Below, piece after piece: positions 8,625 to 20,140 of a DNA stretch of 64,000 bases. Location of the stretch: contig NC_067207.1 of NCBI RefSeq assembly GCF_026262505.1, positions 10,260,082-10,324,081 of the forward strand, given 5' to 3'. A model generated the notes under the pieces. The model ran no database searches, was not told the DNA's origin, and was given only the letters and a program-made list of their open reading frames with translations. The position numbers and the translations under genes were made by a program. Position 1 is the first letter of the stretch. Every line of letters starts with the position of its first letter. Source of the DNA: Trichomonas vaginalis G3 (Eukaryota; Parabasalia; Trichomonadida; Trichomonadidae).

Positions 8625-8925
8625 GAGTCCTTCCATCCGACAGAAAAAGTTTTTCCTTCCGACAGAAAAAGTTTTTCCTTCCGACAGAAAAAGTTTTTCC
8701 TTCCGACAGAAAAAATTTTTCCCGACGACAAGAAAAAATTTTCCAGTTGTCCGTCCGTAAACCATTCAAATTTTCGAAAATTGAGAACTTTTTGGTCGAA
8801 CTTCAGAAAAAGTTTTTCCTTCCGACAGAAAAAGTTTTTCCTTCCTACAGAAAAAGTTTTTCCTTCCAACAGGAAAGGTTTTTCCTTCCAACAGGAAAGG
8901 TTTTTCCTTCCGACAGGACACAAAC
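8625..8925. repeat. 22-bp minisatellite (copy A)
   Basis: Tandem 22-bp units around CCGACAGAAAAAGTTTTTCC, with variants CCAACAGGAAAGGTTTTTCC and CCTACAG. Each unit holds the near-palindrome AAAAAGTTTTT. A unique stretch (about 8750-8810) splits the array. The same repeat lies at 50,633-50,830 in copy B between two divergent genes; pieces of those genes flank the array here too. Because 22 is not a multiple of 3, the array shows open frames on both strands, which I treat as shadows. Confidence 0.9.
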
Positions 8926-9024
8926 GGATGACTGACGTCCCTCTTCCTGAATGCCTTCCAAAGCCAGAAGAACCGACAGCCCCAGCACCACAACAGACTT
9001 ACTAAGACTAAACACTTACATTTT

Positions 9025-9890
9025 TCAAGCTTGACTTTTTACAATTTGAACTTTGTTTGCGTAGATATGAATTCTGAAAGAAGTATGAGGGTCTTGTATG
9101 ACTTTATACTTCTCCCAGAGTTCATGTCTGTCAAACTTACCTGCCATGGACTCTTTCATAAGTTCCATGAAATCGTCTTCGGACAATCCGGGGAAAAGTA
9201 CAATGTCAGTAAGTATTCTCTTTACATCCTTACTTAAACTCTTTGCTGTCTGTACACAAATGACAACTGAGATGTTAAAGTGTCTGAGCTTCTTAAGAAT
9301 TCGACACATATCTTGTTCTCTATTCTTAAGCAAAGGATGAGAAGCAAAGTCATCTAAGATAAGAAGACACCTATGAGGGTAAGTCTTCCAATCGTAAGAT
9401 TGCAATTTCTTCGAAATGTATTCTATCTCTTTCTGTTTGTTTCTGAAGTGTTTCTTCTCTAATATTCTCTGCATTTCCTCATTTGGGTCTTTAAACTTAG
9501 AATTTATATACTCATTTATAGCATTGTACTTCAAAACTCTTCTTTGGTACTTCTTTATCCAATCTAACAACTCAGTATCCTTTATACATACTAACTTAGA
9601 CTTCTTTATAATATCTTTGAACGAATTGACGGTTTGGTCAAATTGACCAGAAGTACTACAAATGACTACCCTATAGAAGGGTTCTTCTCATTAGTTCTTG
9701 TTGTTGTGCAGCCATTTTAAGATAAGTGAAAGTCTTACCCGACCCAGGTGGTGCAATTAGACCTGTTATACATATGAGCAAATAAGACTTGTCATGTATA
9801 GGCTTTATCTGAGCATTTTCTAACTTCTCCTTGTTCTTGTTTAAAACATTCTCAAATTTCTGTCAATGTCAGCAAACTTTTTTTCTAAAT
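9025..9890 (-). pseudogene. A32-like packaging ATPase (copy A, fossil)
   Basis: Counterpart of the genome-packaging ATPase at 52,115-52,990 in copy B. The C-terminal half is open (181 codons) and carries the Walker B-like LLILDDFAS and the strand VVICVQTAKSL. The upstream half is recognisable by sequence but broken. It lies at the left edge of the minus-strand structural block and runs toward the 22-bp repeats. Confidence 0.85.
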
Positions 9891-9925
9891 ATTTTAGAAA
9901 AATTAAAATTTTTATCTTTTAGAAA

Positions 9926-10362
9926 ATGTCTAGCGATTTCGCTATCTATATTCGAGACAAGCTTTTCGACAGCAAAACATCTGTCGACCATAAAATCTAC
10001 ATAGTGTAAACAAGAAAGGTGAATTTGTTTAAAAGTTCTGTTTCTGGGAATATGACAAGAACCATAAAACATTAAGCAGAGAAGTCTTAAATTTGTCAAT
10101 GAAGACTTGTTGACAGAGATGACGCCTCTTGGAGAGATGAAGTCCAACAAAACTTCTTAGAATGCAAAGAAGACACATGCGCTGTTCTTGAAGATGAAAT
10201 AGACAGAATAGAAGAGCTATTAAAGGACAAGAACTTTACAAAAATATGGTTCTGAGAATGTTTGACATAACTCCACCAGAAAAGAAGAAGAGAGAAAAGA
10301 AAGTAGAAGAAGAGAAGAAAGAACCTGAACCAGTTCCAGAGAAAAAGAAATTTGACATGTAA
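9926..10362 (+). pseudogene. Unknown protein, counterpart of 53,027-53,476 (fossil)
   Basis: Matches the 149-aa plus-strand gene of copy B over its whole length, including the Lys/Glu/Pro-rich tail, but is broken several times. It is divergent from the ATPase gene, as in copy B, and the start is preceded by TTTTTATCTTTTAGAAA. Confidence 0.8.
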
Positions 10363-10376
10363 AATAAAATTTATTT

Positions 10377-10795
10377 TTAGAACATTTCTGGGTCAATGTC
10401 AATGTTCTCTTCCTCTTTAGGAGCAAACACTGGCTTAGACTCTAAAATCTTTTTACCCAATTTACCTTGAACTTCAACTATCTTAGACTCATAATATTCA
10501 TAGCGTCTGCTTTCTTTGGTTCATAAGGTATAACAAGTTTGTATGCTTTGCCTTCTTTAAGGTTTGAGAACCTTCTGTCAAAACTTTCTTTGACTGTTAA
10601 CAAACCTTCTATGTCTAAGTCTTCAAATTTCGCACCATTTTTAGTCACAATAGCAAACTTAACTGGTTCGATGTTCCAAACTTTGCTGAATGAAGACTTT
10701 TCAAAATGGTAGAAGTAAACATTCAAATATGTGAATGGGTTTAGTTCTTCTTTAAGTCCTGACATGTACTTGTTTACTGAGATGAATTTTGTCAT
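10377..10795 (-). pseudogene. Unknown protein, counterpart of 53,493-53,912 (fossil)
   Basis: Copy A version of the 139-aa protein. About 105 N-terminal codons are open (start MTKFISVNKYMSGLKEEL). It is preceded on its own strand by a T-run and ATCCGATAGAAAAG, the promoter-like leader seen in copy B. Broken. Confidence 0.8.
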
Positions 10796-10833
10796 CTTTT
10801 CTATCGGATAAAAAAAAATATTTTTTTTTAAAT

Positions 10834-12062
10834 TTACTCAGAAAAATTTTTCTTTGTATATACACCAATTCTGAACATCTAAAAGACTTTTGACATTTGC
10901 CAAGAATGTTCGTTTAGAAGCTGTCATATAACCATATTCTTGACAATATTGTTTATACGAATCGTACAATGACCTTCATCTAATGACACAAAGTCAGTTT
11001 CATCTATGAACAGTTCATATACACTCTTGTTTGCTTCTAACAATGTTTGTCTCTCTTCTGTATGTGGAATTTGTCTTGGATTGAACTTAGAAATATCTAA
11101 TGTCATGAAATATGAGAACACAAGTGGTTGTAAAAGTCAGATGTCAAACATTCTGACAAAGCGTCAAAATATTCAGTATCTTGCATATGAGAATCTGACG
11201 TTCTGAACAACTACATATCTTCTGTCGGAACTTTAACTTCATCGGAACAGCATTGTTTGAAACCATAATGAAGTTTGCAACATTTTCACAAACTCTTTGG
11301 TTTTATATTTTCTTTCAACAACTCCAACTTTATCTGTTATAAGACTCTTCAAAGCATCTGAGTTTAAAACTTTTGTTGTATCTATACTTTGAAGTTCATT
11401 GCAAACTATAAGTTTCATATTCTCTATTGAGGAGTTAAACTTGCCACAGATGTTTTCTAAGTTTGTCATATTCGGGTTCGAATAACCTTCTAACAGTTTG
11501 CACAAGATATCTGTAAAGAATGTTCTTACCTGTTCCTTGTTTTCCAATTATAAGAGAGCAGTTTCATTTTAGCACTTGGATGTTGTAAGATGTTTGCAAA
11601 CCAACATAAGATATACTCATAAACCTTTTCGTTTCCATTGCATATAATTTCTTGACATGGTCTAACCAAGCTTCTATAATATTTTCTTTCCATTCTACTT
11701 GTTCGTATTTAATCCAGTGAAGATAGAATAGAGTTTGGAAGAAGGTGTATAGAACTTTATACCTCGAACTGAAAAATCTTCTAACTTTGACAATAAGATA
11801 TCCCAAGCATCTAACATCTTCATGCCAACTTGTACAACTTTTATTTTCTTAAGTTTCTGTCTACATTCTTGTTCTGAAACTATTGTCGCTTTAGGTTTGT
11901 TAACGACTACATCCCATCTTTCATGACATAACATTCTGGGGCAGAGTCGACATAAATGACTAAACGTTTCAAATTCTCGACTGCTTTGTTATAGTCTCGA
12001 AATGGACACATATTTCTGAATGCTTGGAAGTCATAAAAATCTGAAACATCTATTCTGTACAT
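10834..12062 (-). pseudogene. D5-like superfamily 3 helicase (copy A, fossil)
   Basis: Counterpart of 53,949-55,182. Recognisable segments include the region around the helicase Walker B and the conserved SF3 block (SIENMKLIVCNEL, and VVERKYK after it). It is broken many times. Function in the intact family is DNA unwinding at the replication fork. Confidence 0.85.
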
Positions 12063-12092
12063 TTTTATAAAAATAAAAAAAAATATTTTTTT

Positions 12093-12892
12093 TTATTCTT
12101 GACTTTGTTGTTGCATTTGTTGCATTTGTTGCATTTGTTGTTCTTGAGCTATTTGTTGTTGAAGTTGTTCTTGTAATACAATACTTTCACCAGTTGCATC
12201 TTCCAATTCGAAACTTTCTGCCGTCATTGACAAATACATAGGACATAAAAGTTTACAGGAACAAAGTTTGCGTCAAACTAATGTCAACGTTATACTTGCC
12301 AAAGTGTTTGAGTTCACTAAGGTTGAAAATTCTGCATTCGAATGAACAATAGGCAAACCAGCAGAGAAAGTATTGTTATACGCATAAGTATCTTTGGTCA
12401 TAATAGTTTCTGTCGACATTCGAATAACACTTTGAACCTATATTTGAAACAATATATAAGATTGGTGTGCTTAATGTCAATGGAATAGACATTCCTTGTA
12501 TGACACCTTTTCCTGTTATAGGAAACTGTTGTAGTAAAAACCCAGAAATAAGTTTTGTATTATAGCTCATATCGTTATAGTAAACTCAGTCGGACATCCC
12601 AAACATAATGAAACCTGCTCTAGTTGCGCAATGTTACACCCGTACTTAAAGTATTAAATAAGTCACAAAACCTGTTGGTGGTATATCTGAGTAAGTATCT
12701 TCAAAGGAGTATTTTTTACCATTCACAACAATAAAGTCTTCTGGTGTCAAAAGAGCAAACAGGCTTTAGTCGTCATTGTGTTTAAAGTTAGTTTACAATA
12801 CCGTCCTTGAGGACTTTGTAAGTTTGTTGTTATAGAATTATATGATCAGGGTTTTTAGTCGTAATAGTATAAACCATTATATCTTCTGCCAT
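12093..12892 (-). pseudogene. Probable penton/minor capsid protein (copy A, fossil)
   Basis: Counterpart of 55,212-56,011. The Gln-rich C-terminus and the beta-rich middle match copy B closely, with several breaks. It sits between helicase and major capsid, where Polintons carry the minor capsid gene. Confidence 0.65.
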
Positions 12893-12902
12893 TTATATAT
12901 AT

Positions 12903-13131
12903 TTAAAAGTTTTCTGAAAGTGGAGAAGAACTTCATCTAAACTTTCACATGGCGTTTCTTGAAGTTCTCTGTCTAAGAAGTTCAAATATTTTGTAAAGAC
13001 ATAGAACTTTCCTTTGTCTACACGAACAAACAAAACAGGGTCTTTCATATCGTTCAAAGTGTGTAAAGTCCTTTACATGAAATAAAGTCTATATTATTTT
13101 TCTTCAAACATCTTTCAAGAAGTTTTGACAT
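12903..13131 (-). pseudogene. Small gene present only in copy A (fossil)
   Basis: A short minus-strand coding-like stretch beginning MSKLLERCLKKNNIDF, with no counterpart at the same place in copy B. Its upstream sequence TTTGCTAAGTAAAAATG resembles the leader that in copy B stands directly before the penton-like gene. It is broken, and no family is recognised. Confidence 0.4.
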
Positions 13132-13229
13132 TTTTACTTAGCAAATAAATTTTAATGAAATGTTGTGGTCGTCAAATATTTTTATGACGTCTGGGAAACT
13201 ATACTTTAAGTTCAACGTTTCACCTCCTT

Positions 13230-13714
13230 TCATAACGTATATCTTGTCAATGACATTATATGACCCACAGCAACTAATGTCGGGTTCTATTTCTTTGATG
13301 TTTTAATCGTCTGCCTCTGTCAAAAAGTTTCAATAGTTCTTTCAAACTTCATGAGGTGCAATGACATATGAGTTCACTTTTACAGGGTTGTGTTCGACCA
13401 AGTTTAACATTATACTTAAAGCTTGACAAATCTTCTCCTGAGTTTGAAGTTTGTCTTTCAGTTGTTGTAGTCGTTTCGAATATCTGCAACAGAACTTAAG
13501 TCTCTGCTAACTTCAGGATAGTTGGTGTTCTTTTACAGGAACTATTGTTATACCATCTTCGTTTCGTATGGTTTCCCCATTTCAAACATCTCTGTCTTTG
13601 ACATTGACAATAACACTTTGACTGTTTGTTTGAGTTGGTGTAATTTAACTTCACATCTGCCACCGCCATTAAACCTTTTGAAACACTTACGCTTCTATTT
13701 TTCGGAAATGACAT
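13230..13714 (-). pseudogene. Counterpart of 56,107-56,592 (fossil)
   Basis: Matches the 161-aa minus-strand gene of copy B, starting MSFPKNRSVSVSKGLMAVAD. Broken several times. It is divergent from the next gene with a few bases between the starts, as in copy B. Confidence 0.75.
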
Positions 13715-13731
13715 TTTATTAGAATAAAAAG

Positions 13732-14148
13732 ATGGACGTATTCGAGTATCTCTTCGAATTGAAGCAGAACAAAGTTTACACACACAACAATACAAATACA
13801 TTGACAGAATAGTTCTTTATACAAAAATGGAAAATGTTATAGAATAGCAATATTTGCTGAACCAAAATATTTCCATAAAGCAAAGAAAGTTGGTATAACT
13901 GAAATGGTGAAAGTTTCTTGAAGCAGACAAAAATATAACTTCAAAACTTACAGATATTTCTAAAGGAAAGTTTATCTTACAATATTATGTCAAACTGGCG
14001 TACTGTCAATATTTGACGGAGAGAAGTCAGTTCAAGAACAACTTACTGACCTGCTGCCAAAATCTGCTCGATGGAAGCTGTCGTTATGCCAATCTGAGGA
14101 GCCCCAGCAGGTTTCATCGAACGAATCTTCAAAGAGCATCTTCCGTGA
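13732..14148 (+). pseudogene. Counterpart of 56,611-57,030 (fossil)
   Basis: Matches the 139-aa plus-strand gene of copy B nearly throughout (MDVFEYLFELKQNKVYTH at the start, SSNESSKEHLP-like end), with a few breaks. Runs toward the major capsid gene. Confidence 0.75.
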
Positions 14149-14159
14149 AAAGTGCTATT

Positions 14160-15645
14160 GGTTTTGTAAACTTCTTTGCTCTCAGTTCATCTGGACCGTC
14201 TCTGTCACCAGTATATTGTATTTGTACAGTACCAACAGTTGAAAATACCACCCATAAAGTCTTCTGAGTCAGCAAATGGAATGCCAAGCCAAAAGTTTGA
14301 ACGGTCTCCATTTGTATATTGAGTTTTTTGACCTCCTGTATGAGTCCATACTTTCACATATGGCATAATAGAACTTTGCATTTCAGGGTTAATGGTTGTT
14401 GTGAAGTTGTTGTTAAAGTTCATAGCATCTAATGTCAAGTTGTATGACCTCATATCCTCAACTGTAGAATATTCTTCTCTTGGATAATATTTGCCATCTA
14501 TGTTTATATGATATTTAATACCGGGGTTGTAGAAACAAGAATAGTCATTTATAGTTCGTCTGAACAGTACAAACATAGTATCTGCATGTTTCATTGCAGT
14601 TGTTAAAGCAATATCTGTTCTTGCACCTGGGTCAGCACTTTGGTTTCCAACTTCACCTGCAAAGTCTTTGACAGATATTTGGTGTATAGGGAACATAAGT
14701 GGAACTGCAATATATTTGGCAGCTAAAGCATTTGAAATATCTGGTCCAACATATAGACTGCAAGTCTGCTTTCTATTCTCTTGCATTCAAACTGTTCGCA
14801 TGTGAACTTAACTGGGTCCCAAGCAGTTCCAGCACCATTGAAGTAGTAGTTTACTTCAGTGTTGAGGTTTGAGAAACCAAAGTCTAAGTCAACTTTGTCT
14901 TTGCAAAAGTCGGCGAATGACGTTTTATTTGTTCCATTACGTCTGTAAGAGTGAATGGGTCTTGTGTTGGTGCAATGACTAAGTTATTTTTGCTTGGAGT
15001 AAGTTCGATAGAAATTTTTCCTGCCCAGTTTGGCAAGTATCTTAAAAACCTGAAGATGAGGAAAGATGACAAAGGAACTCTAAGTTTCAGTTTACTTTAG
15101 TGGCAGCAGTTCCATCTGAACCAGAAAGGTTAACATAAACTCCTGAACGTTAGGGTCAAGTCTTCTTATTTTCTCAATATTTGCATACTGGTCTGTTTGT
15201 TCTCTAGCTTGTGGTTGTACTGAGTTTCTCAAAGCGAACCATTCATAGTTTGCCCATGTTACTGTTTGAACTAAGTCAGAGTTAGAATATATCTTATATC
15301 CCATGAAAACTTCTGGAGCATATTGGTATCCGACATAGAAAATTCCATTGCAACCTTTCTTGTCAGACAACTTGGCAGAAGGTTTTATTCAATGTCTTGT
15401 TCCACGTATAAGAATGAGTTGTCAATAGAAATAATATGAAACCTGTCGCAAGCAATATCTACTGTTGTTGAAGAACCTTCTCCAAACTCACCTACGTTTC
15501 CATAAGAAACAGCAGTTGTATATTCGTAAGTTCCAGGAACTATTTCTGACCTTCTAATGGCATTGTCGCATTCGTTATACCATTCGGAAACATTTCCGTT
15601 CATGGCATCCAAAACTGTTGGCGTTATATTCTGAGCGGCGTACAT
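14160..15645 (-). pseudogene. Major capsid protein (copy A, fossil)
   Basis: Counterpart of the 494-aa capsid gene at 57,037-58,521. Large parts are open in pieces, including the N-terminus (MYAAQNITPTVLDAMNGNV) and the C-terminal half with the FRRTINDYSCFYNPG block. Broken several times. Preceded by TTTTTACCCATATGAA before the start codon, the same leader as in copy B. Confidence 0.85.
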
Positions 15646-15677
15646 TTCATATGGGTAAAAATATAGAATAGTTGGAT

Positions 15678-18600
15678 TTATTTGTCATAATAGAACCCAC
15701 TCGGACCAAGCTTTACTTTCTTCCTGACTGAGTTTTTAACTCTTCTTTTTCCTTCATTGCCACTACTTTCACTAGATGAAGTTACTTCTTCACTACTTTC
15801 ACTTTGTTCTACTCTTCTCTTCTTCTTTGGTGTCGCTTTTGGTAACTTGCCCTCTGCTTCAAGTTGTTGCATCTTTGCCTCATGTTCACCTAGTATGTTG
15901 TAAATTTCCCATGTCCTTTTTGCCTTTGGGCTCTGGTCGCCCATCTCAGGTAACTATATCCTAGAAAGATTTTGTCATAGTTTGTATTTGAGTCTTCGCG
16001 TATTGTTTGCATGACTCTTTCCTGAGTTTCCGGTTCAAGCTCTTCAAACAGAGCTTGTCCATATGGAATAAGCTCGTTTCCAAATATATGTTTTTGTAGC
16101 CATTCTGGTTTTCTTTCCATGTTACAATAATATCTTTTGTGAATGGGAAAGCTTTTACCCAATGTTTCAGTCTTGCGTCATTTATTTCTGTAGTTGGTTT
16201 ATTTTGTCAAGGAACATGTTTTTCAATACTAACATTTCAATTTGGTACTGTCATTTGAGTTTTCTTAAATATTCATCCATTCTCGGTTCATTGTCTGCAA
16301 AGTAAGTTTTTATGACATTTTGCAAACTTTCGTTTGCAAGGTCATGTACAATAGGTTCTCTTCCTTCTCTCTCCCTAACTTTCTTTCTAAACTCTTCACC
16401 AAATATACCATCTCTATGGTTCTGTGTAGTTCTTTGAGATAAATGTTCTAGAACGTCAGGTGTTATATTTCCATCAGCCATGTTCATTTCATACTGGTTC
16501 AAAATATCTGCATCTTTCATATCTTTCAATGGCATTAAAGCCGCGCTGAAAATACAGCTATATCTGGTTCACCATTCACTTCCATTGCGTCTACAACTTC
16601 TTGGAATTGTGGTTGTAAGTTTATGAACCACCTATCCGGATTAGCTTTAGTGACCCCATCTCATTGTAGTTCCATAGTCTGCAGAAACAAAAGTAGGTTT
16701 GTTTCCATATTGGTTAGGTTCTGAATGAACTTTAAACATGTTCATTTCTATATGTTTTGTTGAAATTTAACCTTTTATTTTCACCGAGTTCAGCCAAAGA
16801 TTGAAACGTTATATGGTCGTAAGTAAAAAGGATTGTTTTGTATTTGCGTACACTTTCTTTCAGTTCTTCCATTCTATGCTGAATATTTTCATCTGATGTT
16901 GGAGTCTTTTGTATGTCGGCGAACATTTTTCGATATTCTTCTACTATGTCAGCCGAATTTTTCTTAGACTCTTGGAAAGATTCCATATTCTCCGCATACT
17001 CTTGTTTGAGGGTCAAGATTTTTCGGCTGTTCCAAATCTTCATCTAGTTTGTGAAGTTAGTTTTCCAAAGGAGGGCCTTGTTCGTTTCCTTCAGGCTCTT
17101 CTAGCTGTTGTTGCTGAACTATTTCTTCCATGTCTGGTTGTATCTGAACTTCTTCCTGTGGAGTTTCTTGTACCTCATCTGCTGGCATTTCATATATTCC
17201 GAGACCGTTTTTAAAAAGTTCCCTATCTAAGTCATCCGGACTCATAAACCTTTCTTCTTTCGTTCCGTCTCTATTTTTTACGCGTTTCATGAAGATAGTT
17301 GAATTATCATTTATCTCTGACACCAAATATCTCGGAGTAAATTCAGTCATGTCATTTGGATGATATGCTATTAAATCATATCCCTTTAGCGAGCTTGTAT
17401 TTTCCAGGTTTGAAATTATATCCCATTTGGTGCTGAACCATAAAGCTAAATAGGTTCGGGTCAGTATTTCCTTCCTTGAACTTTCTAATAGCTCTTTATA
17501 TCTGTCACTAAAGTCAAGAGTATCTGGGTAACCATAATTTTCCTTAAGCATTTTTAAGAATTCTTGGTTTCCTTGTTCTCACTTCTTTTATGTCCTTGCT
17601 CTGTTTGTGGTTGTTGCTGTGCAGTGTTTTGAACTGTTGGTTGTGGTGCAGTGTTTTGAACTGTTGGTTGCTGTGCAGTGTTTTGAAACTGTTGGTTGTG
17701 TGCAGGTGTTTTGAACTGTTGGTTGTGGTGAAGTGTTTTGAACTGTTGGTTGTTGTGCTGGTTTTGGTGCATGCCTGTGTCTGTGTCCATGTGACGATGT
17801 AAATGTTTTAGGTAGTCCTGGTGCAGGTGCTTCTCTTGGAGGGTTTTGGTGGTATATAAGTTCCACTAGCTAGTATATAAGTTCCACCAGCTGGTATATA
17901 AGTTCCACCAGCTGGCACATATGTTCCATCTGCAGCATAATGTCCTACTGATTCTTTTTTTTAAGAAAGCATTTACTAGGTCTGTTTTGGTCTGTTGTAA
18001 CTCTTTTTCTTGACTTTCCACAACAGTTGCTCTAACGGCGTCATAGGCACTTTGAACTGCCTGTCTCGTTGCTGCATCTGTTATTTTCGTCATATTTTTG
18101 TGCTACTTCTTTTAACTCTTTGTCGAAACCTTCAGACTTCAGTTTTCTTTCCAGATGAGAAGTCGTTCACTAGTTTCACCTTACTATGAAGAGCTCGAAG
18201 GCGTTCTTAAAGTCAGCATTCATTAAAGCTTCATTTGAACTGTCTTCATCCGCTTGTATTTTTGTCCTTATTGACCCTATAAGTTGGGCTGCTTTGGCGT
18301 TGGCTTGGGCATCTAACCAGTCATTATTAGCTTTATATATCTGCGCTTTTCATTGCCTTTTGCATGGCTGCGTCGTTATTTTTACTTTCTGTGCTAAGTT
18401 TTCATACTGTACGGTTTGGTTTTGCAACTGTAAAAGTTTTTCTGCCTTTACATTTGCTTCAACTTCTTTTTATACTCATCGCTATCCATATATGTCTTCA
18501 GGGCTTTTTGTTTTATTTCTTCATCTTTCAGTACTTTATATTGAGTAGTATGGTTTTTCAAATTTATAACATTTGTTCCATTTTTGCTACTTCTGCTGCT

Positions 18601-19065
18601 TTTTCTGACACTTTTTTTCGCATATTCCTCTGTACTTAGTTCTTTCAGTTGTTCTTCTTTCTTCTTTTTCTCTACGTTTAACTCATTGAGTTTCTTTGTG
18701 TGTCTGTCATATTCTAGTTTCTTTTCGTTTTCGCTTATTTGTTTCTGTATGTCTATGTTTGACTTTTTGACATCTGTTATTTGATTTTTGAGTGAACTCA
18801 AATTCATTTGACTTTGAGGGTTATAAGCTGTTCCGTCTGCAGCTCCACCATAGCCTGCCATTTTCGCTAAAAGTGCCGCTCTTAAACCTCCACTCTGTGC
18901 ACCAATAACTCGGTTTAAAAGCATAGGGTTGCTTGACATTTGTTGCAACATAGTGGGGTCATTCATCATTTGTTGTTGCAACTGTTGTTGTGGTGTCAGT
19001 TTTTACTATTGGTGTTTCAATGCTCTCTTCCTCTTACGTATATTCTTACGTAGCTTACGTGGCAT
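15678..19065 (-). pseudogene. Long coiled-coil/PQ-rich structural locus (copy A, fossil)
   Basis: Counterpart of 58,554-62,006. The basic start, the coiled coil, the TVQN-type proline/glutamine repeats and the acidic middle are all recognisable, but the locus is broken in many places. The PQ repeats are fewer and less regular than in copy B. Confidence 0.8.
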
Positions 19066-19279
19066 TTTAAGTGAAGTAAAAAACGGTTTTTGACAGATGT
19101 TTATATGACACTTTTTGTTCAGCACAAAAAACTACTCGGTCAAAGTGTTGTCAGTTTTGTAAAATAACCGTCCTATCTCATTCTATAAGGGGGAAAAGGC
19201 TTCTCAAAGTATACTTCCTTGGAACGCCTGTAACTTTTCCTGTAGTGACGATAGACCCTTACTTGTCCGGACAAAGCTA
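19066..19279. other. Element end region, non-coding (copy A)
   Basis: About 210 bases between the last gene and the terminal hairpin, 95% or more like 62,007-62,218 in copy B. No gene seen. It includes a T-rich start-proximal part and the stretch CTTACTTGTCCGGACAAAG, which holds the palindrome TCCGGA. Confidence 0.6.
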
Positions 19280-19280
19280 T

Positions 19281-19329
19281 ACTAAACATCTTCAGGGCTA
19301 GAGGGCACGAAGTGCCTGGAGGCCCCACT
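19281..19329. repeat. Polinton terminus with hairpin (copy A)
   Basis: The last about 45 bases shared with copy B. Contains the hairpin GGCAC-GAA-GTGCC; read inward from the end the element starts AGTGGGGCC, in keeping with the AG start known for Polinton terminal repeats. A poly-T run and AT-rich host DNA follow. The matching left terminus is not in the window, so the inverted repeat and target duplication cannot be checked. Confidence 0.7.
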
Positions 19330-19493
19330 ACCTTTTTTTTTTTTTTTTATTATTAATTTATTTATTTATTTTTTTTAAATCAAATCATATAAATATATAT
19401 ATATATAATAGTGAAATAGAACAAGAGATAATTATTGATGATTAAATTGTAGACGAGAGATAAAAGTTTAGATAAATTAATAAAATTAGTGTG
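19330..19493. other. AT-rich host intergenic DNA
   Basis: Long T-run, then AT-rich sequence with a TA-dinucleotide stretch. No gene, RNA gene or mobile-element end seen. Confidence 0.6.
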
Positions 19494-20140
19494 GAATCAG
19501 ACAAATTTCGGGTTGTTTGGGAAGGAATTGTTGGCTATGATGTACTGATCATGATCAGTACATCATAGCCAACAATTCCTTATACAAAGTTCAAAACTTG
19601 GGTGCAATCAGTTCTGATTGCACCCAAGTTTTTGAACTTTCTCGAGGGAATGGAAGGGTAAGAGGTATACATTATGAATATATACCTCTTACCCTTCATT
19701 CCCTCTCTGACAGCGGGAAACTTTGTCTGAATGTTAAAACTATTCAGACAAAGTTTCCCGCTGTTTGCGAAGGAATTGTTGGCTATGATGTACTGATTCA
19801 TGATCAGTACATCATAGCCAACAATTCCTTATACAAAGTTCAAAAACTGGGTGCAATCAGTTCTGATTGCACCCAAGTTTTTGAACTTTCTCGAGGGAAT
19901 GGAAGGGTAAGAGGTATACATTATGAATATATACCTCTTACCCTTCCATTCCCTCTCTGACAGCGGGAAACTTTGTCTGAATTTAAACTATTCAGACAAA
20001 GTTTCCCGCTGTTTGCGAAGGAATTGTTGGCTATGATGTACTGATTCATGATCAGTACATCATAGCCAACAATTCCTTATACAAAGTTCAAAAACTTGGG
20101 TGCAATCAGTTCTGATTGCACCCAAGTTTTTGAACTTTCC
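19494..20140. repeat. Tandem array of quartets of long perfect palindromes
   Basis: A 247-249-bp unit repeated about 2.5 times (unit starts at 19,521, 19,768 and 20,017). Each unit is four different inverted repeats side by side: H1 (19,522-19,581, a perfect 60-bp palindrome without loop in the first unit), H2 (about 19,586-19,640, arms ~26 bp, 2-base centre), H3 (about 19,645-19,705, arms ~26 bp) and H4 (about 19,711-19,763, perfect 22-bp arms, 9-base loop). The array opens with a decayed right arm of H4 and ends after an H2. In all about ten palindromes lie in 650 bases. Confidence 0.95.

Larger units (their letters stand above)
1..19329. mobile_element. Polinton/Maverick copy A (right part; fossil)
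   Basis: Virus-like DNA element carrying PolB, packaging ATPase, D5-like helicase and capsid genes in the same order and orientation as copy B at 39.5-63.5 kb. Its left end lies outside the window; its right end is set by a GC-rich terminal hairpin also found at the end of copy B. In the first gene (585 bp) the two copies differ at about six bases, near 1%, so both are young. The PolB side is largely open, while the minus-strand structural block is broken many times (several tens of small breaks in all). The zone between PolB and ATPase is unlike that of copy B. Confidence 0.9.

Noticed and set aside
8570-9005. Overlapping Phe/Lys/Ser-rich frames on both strands
   Set aside because: Translation of the 22-bp repeat, whose phase rotates every unit; the real genes lie beside the array.
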